Shown here: piece after piece, positions 55,453-64,000 of the stretch
How positions within the stretch are numbered: position 1 is the first letter of the stretch
How the letters are laid out: every line of letters begins with the position of its first letter
Assembly (NCBI RefSeq): GCF_900099705.1
Contig: NZ_LT629695.1
Coordinates: 2,418,001-2,482,000, forward strand
From: Agrococcus jejuensis
GTDB taxonomy: Bacteria > Actinomycetota > Actinomycetes > Actinomycetales > Microbacteriaceae
Direction of reading: 5' to 3'
Length of the DNA stretch: 64,000 nt
Translations under genes and position numbers: made by a program
The notes under the pieces: generated by a model
The model's database searches: none
The model's input: the letters and a program-made list of their open reading frames with translations, nothing else
What the model was told of the DNA's origin: nothing

Positions 55453-56808
55453 ATGACGCTGCACGCCCCCGCCCCCACGACCCCGCACGGCGGCCCGTCG
55501 CTGCCGCAGGAGCGTCGCCTCGTCACCGCCATCCCCGGCCCCGCATCCCAGGCGCTCCTGGCTCGCAAGTCCGACGCCGTCGCGCGCGGCGTCGGCATGA
55601 CGATGCCGGTCTTCGTCGCCGCGGCCGGCGGCGGCGTCATCGTGGACGTCGACGGCAACTCGCTCATCGACCTCGGCTCGGGCATCGCCGTCACCTCCGT
55701 CGGCAACGCCGACCCCGGCGTCGTCGCCGCCGCATCCGCGCAGCTCGAGCAGTTCACGCACACGTGCTTCACCGTCACGGGCTACGAGGGCTACGTCGAG
55801 GTCGCCGAGGCGCTCAACCGCCTCACGCCCGGCGACTTCGCCAAGCGCACCGCCTTGTTCAACTCGGGCGCCGAGGCCGTCGAGAACGCCGTGAAGATCG
55901 CCCGCTCGGCCACGCGCCGCTCGACGATCGTCGCCTTCGACCACGCCTACCACGGCCGCACGAGCCTCACGATGGCCCTCACCGCCAAGTCGATGCCGTA
56001 CAAGCGCGGCTTCGGCCCGTTCGGCGCCGAGGTGCACCGCGCCCCCATGTCGTACCCGTTCCGCGACGGCCTCTCGGGCGCCGAGGCGGCCCGCATCGCC
56101 ATCGAGCGCATCGAGCGCCAGGTCGAGACCGACGAGATCGCCGCCGTCATCATCGAGCCCATCCAGGGCGAGGGCGGCTTCGTCGTGCCCGCCGACGGCT
56201 TCCTGCCCGCGCTCGGCGACTGGGCGCGCAGCCACGGCATCGTCGTGATCGCCGACGAGGTGCAGACGGGCTTCGCCCGCACCGGCGCGATGTTCGCCTC
56301 CGAGCACTTCGGCTTCGAGCCCGACCTCGTCGTGACCGCCAAGGGCCTCGCCGGCGGCCTGCCGCTCTCGGCCGTCACGGGTCGCGCCGAGATCATGGAT
56401 GCGGCGCACGCCGGCGGGCTGGGCGGCACGTACGGCGGCAACCCCGTCGCCTGCGCCGCAGCGCTCGCGGCCATCGCCGCCTTCGAGGACGGCCTCGTCG
56501 ACCGCGCCCGCGAGATCGAGGCCATCGCCCTCGAGCGCCTCCTCGCGGCGCAGGCCGGCGACGCCCGCATCGGCGACGTGCGCGGCCGCGGCGCCATGCT
56601 CGCCATCGAGCTCGTCGACCCCGCCACCGGTCGCCCCGACGCCGACCTCACGAAGCGCGTCGCCGCCGCCGTGCACGCGCAGGGCGTCGTGCTGCTCACG
56701 TGCGGCACCGACGGGAACGTCGTGCGCCTCCTCCCGCCGCTCGCCATCGGCGACGACCTGCTGCGCGAGGCGCTCGACATCCTGTGCGCGGCCATCGCCG
56801 ACGCCTGA
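55453..56808 (+). CDS. gabT: 4-aminobutyrate aminotransferase
   Basis: A 451-residue PLP enzyme transferring the amino group of GABA to 2-oxoglutarate and giving succinate semialdehyde. It is a class III aminotransferase. Signatures are NSGAEAVENAVKIAR (PLP phosphate site), HAYHGRTSLTMALT, EPIQGEGGF, IADEVQTGFARTG (Asp contacting PLP nitrogen), and Lys297 in VTAKGLAGG, which forms the Schiff base. ATG 55453 has AGGAG six bases upstream. gabD follows 51 bp later. Confidence 0.94.
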   Translation: MTLHAPAPTTPHGGPSLPQERRLVTAIPGPASQALLARKSDAVARGVGMTMPVFVAAAGGGVIVDVDGNSLIDLGSGIAVTSVGNADPGVVAAASAQLEQFTHTCFTVTGYEGYVEVAEALNRLTPGDFAKRTALFNSGAEAVENAVKIARSATRRSTIVAFDHAYHGRTSLTMALTAKSMPYKRGFGPFGAEVHRAPMSYPFRDGLSGAEAARIAIERIERQVETDEIAAVIIEPIQGEGGFVVPADGFLPALGDWARSHGIVVIADEVQTGFARTGAMFASEHFGFEPDLVVTAKGLAGGLPLSAVTGRAEIMDAAHAGGLGGTYGGNPVACAAALAAIAAFEDGLVDRAREIEAIALERLLAAQAGDARIGDVRGRGAMLAIELVDPATGRPDADLTKRVAAAVHAQGVVLLTCGTDGNVVRLLPPLAIGDDLLREALDILCAAIADA

Positions 56809-56828
56809 GCCGCACCCATCCATCCGCA

Positions 56829-56834
56829 TAGGCT
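56829..56834 (+). promoter_or_regulatory. -10-like box before gabD
   Basis: TAGGCT lies 25 bases before gabD, so this gene may also have its own promoter. Confidence 0.4.
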
Positions 56835-56859
56835 GAAGACAGATCTGCGAAGGAGCATC

Positions 56860-58329
56860 ATGACGCACCACGACGAGACCGCGCTGCTCGAGGGCGTGCA
56901 CGGCGCGCTGTACATCGATGGCGAGTGGGTCGCCGGCGAGGACGGCACGATCGACGTGACCGACCCGTCCACCGGCGAGGTCATCAAGACGATCGCGAAC
57001 GGCTCGGTCGCCGACGGCGTGCGCGCCCTCGACGCCGCCGTCGCCGCGCAGGACGACTGGGCCCGCACGCCCGCACGCGTGCGCGGCGAGATCCTGCGCA
57101 AGGCATGGGAGCTGCTGCAGGAGCGCAAGGAGGACTTCGCGCTGCTCATGACCCTCGAGATGGGCAAGCCGCTCGCCGAGGCGCGCGGCGAGGTCGCCTA
57201 CGGCGGCGAGTTCCTGCGCTGGTTCTCGGAGGAGGCCGTGCGCATCGGCGGCCGCTACGCGCAGAACCCCGAGGGCACCGGCCAGATGATCGTGACGCAC
57301 CGCCCCGTGGGCCCGTGCTACCTCATCACCCCGTGGAACTTCCCGCTCGCGATGGCGACGCGCAAGATCGCCCCCGCGATCGCCGCCGGCTGCACCGCGG
57401 TCGTGAAGCCCGCGACGCTCACGCCGCTCACGACGCTCGCGTTCGCGCAGCTGCTCGAGGACGCCGGCCTGCCCAAGGGCGTCATCAACGTCGTCACCAC
57501 GAAGTCGACGGGCGCGCTCACCGACCGCATCATGAGCGACGACCGCCTGCGCAAGGTGTCGTTCACGGGCTCGACGCCCGTCGGCGTCGGCCTGCTGAAG
57601 CAGGCGGCCGACAACGTGCTCAAGGCATCCATGGAGCTCGGCGGCAACGCCCCGTTCGTCGTGTTCGAGGATGCGGACCTCGACAAGGCGGTCGAGGGCG
57701 CGATGCTCGCGAAGTTCCGCAACATCGGCCAGGCGTGCACGGCGGCGAACCGGTTCATCGTGCACGAGTCGGTCGCCGACGAGTTCTCGGCCCGCATCAC
57801 CGAGAAGGTCAAGGCCATGAAGGTCGGCCGCGGCACGGAGGACGGCGTGCAGATCGGCCCGCTCGTCGAGCAGAAGGCCGTCACGAACGCCGTGCGCCTC
57901 GTCGACGAGGCCGTCGCCGCCGGCGCCGTCGTCACGACGGGCGGCAAGGCGATCGAGGGCGCGGGCTCGTTCTTCGAGCCGACGGTCATCGACCGCGTCT
58001 CTGCCGACATGTCGGTGTCGGTCGAGGAGATCTTCGGACCCGTCGTCGGCATCCAGCGCTTCTCGACCGAGGCGGAGGCGGTGTCGCTCGCGAACGCGAC
58101 CGAGTACGGCCTCGTCGGCTACGTCTTCACGCAGGATGCGGCGCGCGGCCAGCGCATGATCGACCTCATCGATACGGGCATGATGGGCCTCAACGTGGGC
58201 GTCGTGTCGAACGCGGCCGGCCCGTTCGGCGGCGTGAAGCAGTCGGGCCTGGGCCGCGAGGGCGGCGCCGAGGGCATCTACGAGTACCTCGAGACGAAGT
58301 ACACGCTCATGCCCAACCCCTACGCCTGA
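56860..58329 (+). CDS. gabD: Succinate-semialdehyde dehydrogenase
   Basis: A 489-residue NAD(P)-dependent aldehyde dehydrogenase oxidising succinate semialdehyde to succinate, the step after GabT. It has TPWNFPLAM, FTGSTPVG, general base Glu259 in MELGGNAPF and nucleophile Cys293 in GQACTAANRF. FGPVVGIQRF and PFGGVKQSGLGREGG finish the fold. The arrangement gabT-gabD behind a divergent PucR gene supports the GABA role over a generic aldehyde dehydrogenase. AGGAG lies four bases before the ATG. Two palindromes follow. Confidence 0.93.
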   Translation: MTHHDETALLEGVHGALYIDGEWVAGEDGTIDVTDPSTGEVIKTIANGSVADGVRALDAAVAAQDDWARTPARVRGEILRKAWELLQERKEDFALLMTLEMGKPLAEARGEVAYGGEFLRWFSEEAVRIGGRYAQNPEGTGQMIVTHRPVGPCYLITPWNFPLAMATRKIAPAIAAGCTAVVKPATLTPLTTLAFAQLLEDAGLPKGVINVVTTKSTGALTDRIMSDDRLRKVSFTGSTPVGVGLLKQAADNVLKASMELGGNAPFVVFEDADLDKAVEGAMLAKFRNIGQACTAANRFIVHESVADEFSARITEKVKAMKVGRGTEDGVQIGPLVEQKAVTNAVRLVDEAVAAGAVVTTGGKAIEGAGSFFEPTVIDRVSADMSVSVEEIFGPVVGIQRFSTEAEAVSLANATEYGLVGYVFTQDAARGQRMIDLIDTGMMGLNVGVVSNAAGPFGGVKQSGLGREGGAEGIYEYLETKYTLMPNPYA

Positions 58330-58355
58330 TCCCGCGCCTCCGGGCGCCAAACCTT

Positions 58356-58403
58356 TGGAGGTTCTCGGCCCTTTCTGACATCAGAAAGGGCCGAGAACCT
58401 CCA
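58356..58403. repeat. Dispersed palindrome, family B
   Basis: Perfect 23-base arms (58356-58378, 58381-58403) around CA. The left arm reads TGGAGGTTCTCGGCCC... and ends TGA, sharing the GAGG-TT-TCGGCCC core with family A. It comes first of two tandem palindromes between convergent gabD and the ABC exporter gene. Confidence 0.85.
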
Positions 58404-58415
58404 TTCGTCTGCCGG

Positions 58416-58465
58416 GTTGAGGGTTTCGGCCCGATGTGACCTCGCATCGGGCCGAAGCCCTCAAC
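58416..58465. repeat. Dispersed palindrome, family A copy 2
   Basis: Arms 58416-58439 and 58442-58465 around CC. It matches 30666-30715 except for two bases in the right arm. Both changes (A to G) still pair with U in RNA. The last bases overlap the ABC exporter stop codon. Confidence 0.85.
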
Positions 58466-60308
58466 GCTGGGCGACGAGGAGCTGGTGCTCGGCGAGCTCG
58501 CGGTAGAGCGGGCTCGAGGCGAGCAGCTCGGCGTGCGTGCCCGTGGCGGCGACGCGGCCCTGGTCGAGCACGACGATCTGGTCGGCGTCGACGACCGTCG
58601 ACAGGCGGTGGGCGATGACGAGCAGCGTGCGGCCCGCGGCGACCTCGTCGATCGCGCCCTGCAGCTGCGCCTCGTTGCGGCCGTCGAGGCTCGACGTCGA
58701 CTCGTCGAGCAGCAGCACCGCCGGCGCCGACAGCAGCGCGCGGGCGATCGCGAGCCGCTGGCGCTCGCCGCCCGACAGGCGCACGCCGCGCTCGCCCACG
58801 ACCGCATCCAGCCCCTCGGGCGAGCGGTCGACGACCTCGCGCAGGTTCACGCGCCCCAGCACCTCGAGCAGGCGCTCGTCGGTCGCGTCGGGGGAGGCGA
58901 GCAGCAGGTTGTCGCGGATGGTGCCGGCCAGCACGGGCGCATCCTGCTCGACGTAGCCGATGCCGGCGCGCAGCGCGCGGCGCTCGACCGAGCGCACGTC
59001 GCGGCCGCTCACGACGATGCGACCGTCGGTCGGGTCGTAGAACCGCTCGACGAGCGCGAAGAGCGTGGACTTGCCTGCGCCCGACGGGCCCACGATGGCC
59101 GTGCGCGTGCCGGGCGCGACCGTGAACGACACGTCGTGCAGCACCGTGGGCGACTCGACCGGCGCATCCTCGTCCGCCGCATCCGCCGACGCACCGTCGG
59201 CCTCGAGGCGCGAGCGCACGACCGACTCGGGGTAGCGGAACGAGACGCCCTCGAACGCCACCGCGTCGCCCGTGGGGGCCTCGTCGACGGCGAGGTCGCC
59301 GGCGTCCTCGGGGGCGAGGCGCACGATCTCCTGGATGCGGCCGAGCGCGCCGAGCGCCGTCGACACCGCGGTGACGGCGCCGATCATCTGGCCGAGCGGG
59401 AAGATCATGTACGACAGGAACATCAGGAAGCCGACGAGCGCGGCGATCGACAGGTCGCCCGTCGCGACGCGCAGGCCGCCGACGCCGATGACGACGAGGA
59501 ACGCCACCTGCACGGCGATGCCCGCGATCGGCACCACGAGGGCCGAGATGCGCGCGACGCGTACGCCGGCGTCGAACGCGGCCTCGCTGCGCTCGCCGAC
59601 GACGGCGACCTCGCGGTCGGTCGCGTTCGACGCGCGCACGGTGCGCACGGCCGAGATCGCCCGCTCGAGCGCGCTCGTGAGGTGGCCGACCTGCTCCTGC
59701 GCCTGTCGCGTGGCGCGCGTGAGCATCGGCATGACGACGAGCACGGCCGCGAACGCGACGACGACGACGAGCAACGTGAGGCCGAAGAGCGCGGGGTCGA
59801 TGACGAGCATCGCCACGATGGCGCCGACGAACGTCAGCAGGCCGCCGACCGACTCGACGAGGCCCTGCGTGAGCACGGCGCGCAGCAACGTGGTGTCGGA
59901 GCCGACGCGCGAGACGAGGTCGCCCGTGCGGCGCTGGTCGAACTCCGCGATCGGCAGGTGCAGCAGGCGCGCGACGAGCTGCGTGCGCGTGCGCAGCACG
60001 ACGTGCTCGCCGAGGATCTGCAGCAGGAAGTGCTGGAAGCCGCCGAGCGCCGCGTCGGCGAGCACGAGGATCACGAGCACCCACGGCAGCCAGCGCAGCG
60101 GCTCGGAGTCCTGCACGGCCGTGATGATCTGCTGCACGAGCAGCGGCTGCACGAGGCTCGTGACGGCGCCGAGCACCGACAGCACGAGCGCGCCCGCGAG
60201 CAGGCCCTTCTTGGGGAAGAGGTAGGGGAGGAGCTCCCGCACGGATGCCGTGGGGCCGCCGTCCTGCTTGGGTCGCCGCAGGAATCCTCGTCGCTCGCTC
60301 ATCGACAT
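58461..60308 (-). CDS. ABC multidrug/lipid exporter (fused membrane and ATPase domains)
   Basis: A 615-residue half-transporter that works as a dimer. Residues ~20-320 carry six membrane helices (ABC exporter type I, starting LLPYLFPKKGLLAGALVLSV, with FDQRRTGDLVSRVGSD as a coupling segment). The ATPase has Walker A GPSGAGKST, signature LSGGERQRLAIARALL and Walker B AVLLLDESTSSLD, and ends with the H-loop IAHRLSTV. An unusual Asp/Ala-rich insert (EADGASADAADEDAPVES) lies between the strands just before Walker A. ATG 60308 has GGAGG four bases upstream. The substrate is unknown. Confidence 0.92.
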   Translation of the reverse strand: MSMSERRGFLRRPKQDGGPTASVRELLPYLFPKKGLLAGALVLSVLGAVTSLVQPLLVQQIITAVQDSEPLRWLPWVLVILVLADAALGGFQHFLLQILGEHVVLRTRTQLVARLLHLPIAEFDQRRTGDLVSRVGSDTTLLRAVLTQGLVESVGGLLTFVGAIVAMLVIDPALFGLTLLVVVVAFAAVLVVMPMLTRATRQAQEQVGHLTSALERAISAVRTVRASNATDREVAVVGERSEAAFDAGVRVARISALVVPIAGIAVQVAFLVVIGVGGLRVATGDLSIAALVGFLMFLSYMIFPLGQMIGAVTAVSTALGALGRIQEIVRLAPEDAGDLAVDEAPTGDAVAFEGVSFRYPESVVRSRLEADGASADAADEDAPVESPTVLHDVSFTVAPGTRTAIVGPSGAGKSTLFALVERFYDPTDGRIVVSGRDVRSVERRALRAGIGYVEQDAPVLAGTIRDNLLLASPDATDERLLEVLGRVNLREVVDRSPEGLDAVVGERGVRLSGGERQRLAIARALLSAPAVLLLDESTSSLDGRNEAQLQGAIDEVAAGRTLLVIAHRLSTVVDADQIVVLDQGRVAATGTHAELLASSPLYRELAEHQLLVAQR

Positions 60309-60365
60309 CCATCCTCCCACCGCGGGCATGACCTGCCCGCCGGATGCGGTGTCGGCGGCCGGGGC

Positions 60366-60371
60366 TACAGT
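60366..60371 (+). promoter_or_regulatory. -10 box of the ABC-2 transporter operon
   Basis: TACAGT ends eight bases before GTG 60380. GTG 60374 is too close to the box to be the start. Confidence 0.5.
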
Positions 60372-60379
60372 GAGTGCTC

Positions 60380-61303
60380 GTGCCCGCCGTCATCTCCGCA
60401 AGAGGACTCGTCAAGCGCTACGGCGACTTCACCGCCGTCGATGGCATCGACTTCGACATCGAGCAGGGGGAGTCGTTCGGCTTCCTCGGCCCCAACGGGG
60501 CCGGCAAGTCGACGACGATGCGCATGATCTCGGCCGTCTCGACGCGCACCGACGGCACGCTCGACGTGCTCGGGCTCGACACGAACGACCACGGGCCCGA
60601 GATCCGCGCGCAGCTGGGCGTCGTGCCGCAGGCCGACACGCTCGACACCGAGCTGCGGGCGCGCGACAACCTCGTCGTCTACGGCCGCTACTTCGGCCTG
60701 CCGCGCGCGGTCGTGCAGCAGCGCGCCGACGAGCTGCTCGCGTTCGCGCAGCTCGAGGAGAAGGCGAAGGCGCGCGTCGACGACCTCTCCGGCGGCATGA
60801 AGCGGCGCCTCACGATCGCGCGCGGCCTCATGAACGAGCCGCGCATCCTGCTGCTCGACGAGCCCACGACGGGCCTCGACCCGCAGGCGCGCCACATCCT
60901 GTGGGATCGCCTCTTCCGGCTCAAGGAGCGCGGCACGACGCTCGTGCTCACGACGCACTTCATGGACGAGGCCGAGCAGCTGTGCGACCGCCTCGTGGTC
61001 GTCGACCACGGCCGCATCGTCGCCGAGGGCAGCCCGGCGTCGCTCATCCGCGAGCACTCGTCGCGCGAGGTGCTCGAGGTGCGCTTCGGCTCGAGCCGCA
61101 ACGCCGAGGCCGCCGCCGCGATGCAGGGCATCGGCGACCGCCTCGAGGTGCTGCCCGACCGCATCCTCGTCTACGCGCACGACGGCGACGCCGCGCTGCA
61201 GGCCATCCATGCGAAGGACCTCAAGCCCATCACGAGCCTCGTGCGACGCTCGAGCCTCGAGGACGTGTTCCTCAGGCTCACCGGCCGCACGCTCATCGAA
61301 TGA
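60380..61303 (+). CDS. ABC transporter ATPase (ABC-2 / DrrA-NodI type)
   Basis: A 307-residue cytoplasmic ATPase with Walker A GPNGAGKST near residue 40, signature DLSGGMKRRLTIARGL, Walker B ILLLDEPTTGLD and switch His in LTTHFMDEAEQLCD. The C-terminal ~85 residues form the extra domain seen in DrrA/NodI-like ATPases. It pairs with the two permeases that follow in a coupled operon (ATGA, then GTGA). It probably exports a drug, lipid-linked sugar or similar. The leaderless GTG is chosen from promoter spacing. Confidence 0.92.
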   Translation: MPAVISARGLVKRYGDFTAVDGIDFDIEQGESFGFLGPNGAGKSTTMRMISAVSTRTDGTLDVLGLDTNDHGPEIRAQLGVVPQADTLDTELRARDNLVVYGRYFGLPRAVVQQRADELLAFAQLEEKAKARVDDLSGGMKRRLTIARGLMNEPRILLLDEPTTGLDPQARHILWDRLFRLKERGTTLVLTTHFMDEAEQLCDRLVVVDHGRIVAEGSPASLIREHSSREVLEVRFGSSRNAEAAAAMQGIGDRLEVLPDRILVYAHDGDAALQAIHAKDLKPITSLVRRSSLEDVFLRLTGRTLIE

Positions 61304-62148
61304 GCGCTGCGACCAGCGCCCAGGCCGACCAGGTGGCGCTCGGCATCGCCGCGGCGCGCCGCTCGCGCCGGCTCGGCTGGTGGTACGTCGCCGAGCAGCG
61401 CATCCGTGCCATGCGCGCGTACGTGGGCACGTGGATCGGCCTCGGGCTCGCCTCGCCGTTCCTCTACGTCGCGGGCCTGGGCTTCGGGCTCGCGATCGTC
61501 GTGAACGACGCGCAGGGCGGGCAGGACGTCGGTGGCGCCGACTTCCTGCTGTTCCTCGCACCGGCGCTCGTGCTCGGCTCTGCGATGCAGACGGCGGCGC
61601 AGGAGTCGACGTACGGCGTCTTCGGCGGCTTCAAGTGGGTGCCGATCTTCCTCGCGATGCGCTCGAGCCCCGTGAGCCCGGCGCAGATGGTCGTCGGGTA
61701 CACGATCGGCACGCTCGTGCGCGTCATCCCGCTGTCGATCGTCTACGTCGTCGCGATCTGGCTGCTCGGCGTCACCGACTCGCCCCGCGCGCTGTGGCTC
61801 GTGCCGATCGCCTGGATGCTCGTGCTCGCCGTCGCCCTGCCGGTCACGGCGTGGGCGGCGCACCAGGAGCAGGACCGCGGGCAGCTGAACTTCATCGACC
61901 GATTCGTGACGCTGCCGCTCATGCTGTTCTCGGGCACGTACTTCCCGCTCGAGACGCTGCCGTGGTTCCTGCAATGGATCGGATGGATCTCGCCGCTGTG
62001 GCACGCGGTCGACCTCGGCCGCTGGGCGCTGTACGGCGCTCCGGTCGCGGCGTGGCTGCTGGCCGTGCACGTCGCCGTGCTCGTGGGCTTCGCCGTCGTC
62101 GGCTTCCTGCTCGCGGTGAAGGTGTTCCGGAGGAGGCTCGACCTGTGA
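61300..62148 (+). CDS. ABC-2 type permease (first of two)
   Basis: A 282-residue membrane protein with about six helices of the ABC-2 fold (NodJ/DrrB group). A ~40-residue cytoplasmic N-terminus leads to YVGTWIGLGLASPFLYVAGLGFGL. PLMLFSGTYFPLETLPWFLQWIGWISPLWHAVDLGRWAL is the NodJ-type end block. ATG 61300 overlaps the ATPase stop. It forms a heterodimer with the next gene's product. Confidence 0.9.
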   Translation: MSAATSAQADQVALGIAAARRSRRLGWWYVAEQRIRAMRAYVGTWIGLGLASPFLYVAGLGFGLAIVVNDAQGGQDVGGADFLLFLAPALVLGSAMQTAAQESTYGVFGGFKWVPIFLAMRSSPVSPAQMVVGYTIGTLVRVIPLSIVYVVAIWLLGVTDSPRALWLVPIAWMLVLAVALPVTAWAAHQEQDRGQLNFIDRFVTLPLMLFSGTYFPLETLPWFLQWIGWISPLWHAVDLGRWALYGAPVAAWLLAVHVAVLVGFAVVGFLLAVKVFRRRLDL

Positions 62149-62972
62149 CCGTGCACACCAGCGAGCCGCTGCTGACGCAGCGCCCCCGCGGCCCGCTGTC
62201 GGGCATCTACGCAGGCAACGCGCGTGCCGTCATCGGCCGCGGCATGCACGTGATGCGTCGCAACAACCTCACGGTCGTGGTGTCGGGGTTCTTCGAGCCG
62301 ATCTTCTACCTGCTGTCGATGGGCATCGGCCTCGGCACGCTCATCGGCGTGCTCGAGTACCGCGGCGTCGAGGTGCCGTACGCCGCGTACATCGCGCCGG
62401 CGCTCATGGCGGTGTCGGCGATGAACGGCGCCGTCTTCGACTCGACGATGAACGTGTTCTTCAAGATGCACTACGGCAAGCTCTACGACGGCATGCTGTC
62501 GACGTCGCTCGGCCCGCTCGACGTCGCGCTCGGCGAGATCTTCATGGCGCTGTTCCGCGGCTTCCTCTACGCGTGCGGCTTCATGGCCGTGACGACGATC
62601 ATGGGGCTCAACCTGTCGCCGACGGCGCTGCTCGCCATCCCTGCCGCCGTGCTCATCGCGTTCGCGTTCGCGAGCCTCGGCATGGCGATCACGAGCTACA
62701 TGAAGACGTTCCAGCATCTCGACTACGTCTACTTCGTCATGATGCCGATGTTCCTGCTGTCGGCCACGTTCTTCCCCATCGAGGTCTACCCGCCGACCAT
62801 CCAGTGGATCATCATGGCGATGCCGCTGTGGCACGGCGTCGACATGATGCGGCAGCTCACGCTCGGGGTCGTCGACTGGTCGCTCGCGATCCACGTCGGC
62901 TACCTCGCGGTGATGTCGGTGCTCGGCATCGTCTTCACGACGTCGCGGCTCAAGGCGCTCTTCCTGCGCTGA
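62145..62972 (+). CDS. ABC-2 type permease (second of two)
   Basis: A 275-residue membrane protein paralogous to the previous one. It has VSGFFEPIFYLLSMGIGLG after the N-terminus, MNGAVFDSTMNVFFKMHYGKLYDGML, and the late FFPIEVYPPTIQWIIMAMPLWHGVDMMRQL. About six helices. GTG 62145 overlaps the preceding stop and GGAGGAGG lies just upstream. A stem of only five base pairs separates its stop from the convergent lipoprotein gene. Confidence 0.9.
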   Translation: MTVHTSEPLLTQRPRGPLSGIYAGNARAVIGRGMHVMRRNNLTVVVSGFFEPIFYLLSMGIGLGTLIGVLEYRGVEVPYAAYIAPALMAVSAMNGAVFDSTMNVFFKMHYGKLYDGMLSTSLGPLDVALGEIFMALFRGFLYACGFMAVTTIMGLNLSPTALLAIPAAVLIAFAFASLGMAITSYMKTFQHLDYVYFVMMPMFLLSATFFPIEVYPPTIQWIIMAMPLWHGVDMMRQLTLGVVDWSLAIHVGYLAVMSVLGIVFTTSRLKALFLR

Positions 62973-62985
62973 CGCCGCACGGCGG

Positions 62986-63450
62986 TCACGGCACCGGCGT
63001 GCCGACGCCCGCGTCGTGCCAGCCGGAGACGGGGTCGTCGACGTCGTCGGCGAGCGGATCGCCCGTGCAGGTGTCGACGAGCACCGTGACGGTGCCGAGG
63101 GTCGCGGACTCGACGACGAGCTCGGTCGTGCGGCCGCCGTCGCAGTCGCCGAGGATCGTGACGTCGCCCCGCACCCGGCTCGACAGCAGCGCGTCGAGCT
63201 CGGCGAGCGCGGCGTCGTCGGTCACGAGGTAGGTGGCGCTGTCGAAGTCGGGCAGCGCCTGCGTCTGCGCGTAGGTGGCCGACTCGGCAGCGAGCATCGG
63301 CATCTGCGTGCACGCGGGCAGCGGATGCACGGCCACCGCGCCGCAGGGCACGTCGGGCTCGATGACGTCGGGCGTGACGACGCAGCCGCCGAGCGCGAGC
63401 GCTGCGGCGGCGAGCGGAGCGACGACGATGAGGCGGATGCTGCAAGCCAT
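62986..63450 (-). CDS. Small secreted lipoprotein
   Basis: A 154-residue protein with a lipoprotein signal peptide (ACSIRLIVVAPLAAAALALGGC; the Cys after Gly-Gly is lipidated). The mature part is acidic and has four further cysteines (VPCGAV, PACTQ, GDCDGG, DTCTG), probably in two disulfides. I do not recognise a family. ATG 63450 follows TAGCGT by seven bases on the minus strand, so it is likely leaderless. Confidence 0.75.
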   Translation of the reverse strand: MACSIRLIVVAPLAAAALALGGCVVTPDVIEPDVPCGAVAVHPLPACTQMPMLAAESATYAQTQALPDFDSATYLVTDDAALAELDALLSSRVRGDVTILGDCDGGRTTELVVESATLGTVTVLVDTCTGDPLADDVDDPVSGWHDAGVGTPVP

Positions 63451-63457
63451 GTCGGCG

Positions 63458-63463
63458 ACGCTA
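63458..63463 (-). promoter_or_regulatory. -10 box of the lipoprotein gene
   Basis: TAGCGT on the minus strand, seven bases before ATG 63450. Confidence 0.55.
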
Positions 63464-63505
63464 CGCCGCGCATCCGCACGCCACCCGCGACCTGCGCGAA
63501 CGACA

Positions 63506-63532
63506 GGAGGGGATGCGATCCGCATCCCCTCC
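63506..63532 (-). terminator. Terminator of the MHS transporter gene
   Basis: GGAGGGGATGCG pairs with CGCATCCCCTCC around ATC, about 40 bases after the transporter stop. Confidence 0.7.
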
Positions 63533-63573
63533 GAGTCGTCGATCCCGCCCCAACCGGGGGCGAGGCTCGTGCG

Positions 63574-64000
63574 TCAGGCCGACGTCGTGTTGACGTAGTC
63601 GTTGTCGCGCGTGTCCTTCGACACGAGCAGCACGACGAGCGTGATCGCTGCCGCGGCCGACAGGTAGAGGCCGACGAGCAGCGGCGAGCCGCCGGCGGCA
63701 CCCCAGAGGGCGACGGCGACGAACGAGGCCGGTGCGGCGCCGATGACGCTCGACAGGTTGTACGCGAGCGCCGAGCCCGTGTAGCGCACGTTCGCGGGGA
63801 ACAGCTCGGGCAGGAACGCCGCCATCGGGCCGAACGTGAGGCCCATGAGCGTGAAGCCGAGGATGAGCGCGAGCATGATGCCCACGAAGCCGCTGCCGAA
63901 CAGCGGCACCCACAGCAGGCCGAACACGACGATGAGCGCCGAGACGCCGGCGAGCATCCACTTGCGGCCGAAGCGCTCGGCGAGCGGGCCGGCGACGAGC
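63574..64000 (-). CDS. MFS transporter, MHS family, C-terminal part
   Basis: The last ~141 residues of a major facilitator superfamily transporter, open to the window edge. LAERFGRKW is the family's inter-domain loop motif. FGPMAAFLPELFPANVRYTGSALAYNLSSVIG matches helix 10-11 of metabolite:proton symporters (ProP/ShiA/KgtP-like). About four helices are visible. The substrate cannot be told from this end. The start lies outside the window. Confidence 0.85.
   Translation of the reverse strand, partial: LVAGPLAERFGRKWMLAGVSALIVVFGLLWVPLFGSGFVGIMLALILGFTLMGLTFGPMAAFLPELFPANVRYTGSALAYNLSSVIGAAPASFVAVALWGAAGGSPLLVGLYLSAAAAITLVVLLVSKDTRDNDYVNTTSA

Overview
The window is 64 kb of very GC-rich, almost intergenic-free DNA. 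Its codon use (C/G in third position), Mqo, Pta with an N-terminal P-loop domain, an Rv3654c-type Tad pilus locus, CWB2 cell-wall-binding repeats, a 6C RNA and DnaX/RecR next to a small SRP RNA all point to a high-GC actinobacterium. Microbacteriaceae is the best guess, perhaps Agrococcus; this is inference, with no database search behind it. The region reads as ordinary chromosome. I see no transposase, integrase, CRISPR array or phage gene.

Layout. 1-6.6 kb: the end of an amidohydrolase, a Bcr/CflA-like exporter, then a large LuxR regulator with a degraded NTPase site, divergent from a HerA/DUF853 ATPase. Inverted repeats with a TTCGA core lie between them. 6.6-14.5 kb: tRNA-Ser, a secreted subtilisin with three cell-wall-binding repeats, pta-ackA, and a tiny membrane-protein frame interrupted by TGA. 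14.5-22.9 kb: a zinc-ribbon protein, SRP RNA, an aldo/keto reductase, dnaX-recR, an amino-acid permease, and lysC-asd (aspartate pathway, with an internal lysC beta start). 22.9-27.4 kb: an LEA-like protein, mqo, a response regulator with a dead receiver, thymidine kinase, tRNA-Pro and a phosphoesterase. 27.4-32.7 kb: a bifunctional PBP with PASTA domains, DUF4177-RidA, and acetyl-CoA synthetase. 32.7-41.8 kb: 6C RNA, a Tad/Flp pilus locus interrupted by two inverted DUF805 genes, then topA-tmk-holB. The order acs / 6C RNA / tad / topA / holB resembles my recollection of the Mycobacterium tuberculosis chromosome. 41.9-50 kb: a TAP-like lipoprotein hydrolase, a TetR regulator with its operator, and a peptide ABC importer whose fused double ATPase is convergent to its permeases. 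50-55.4 kb: tRNA-Thr, MarR, nicotinamidase, an MMPL pump and a PucR regulator. 55.4-64 kb: gabT-gabD, an ABC exporter, a three-gene ABC-2 transporter, a lipoprotein and the end of an MHS-family transporter.

Two genome-style features recur. First, about eleven genes begin 6-8 nt after a TAnnnT -10 box with no Shine-Dalgarno sequence, so their mRNAs are probably leaderless. Second, most convergent gene pairs are separated by long, near-perfect hairpins without a T-tract. Two of these, 28 kb apart, are copies of the same 24-25 bp-arm palindrome, and a third shares its core. I found no clear new multi-gene system. The best leads are the palindrome family, the split Tad locus with its DUF805 pair, and the LuxR/HerA divergon with its repeated operator-like motif.
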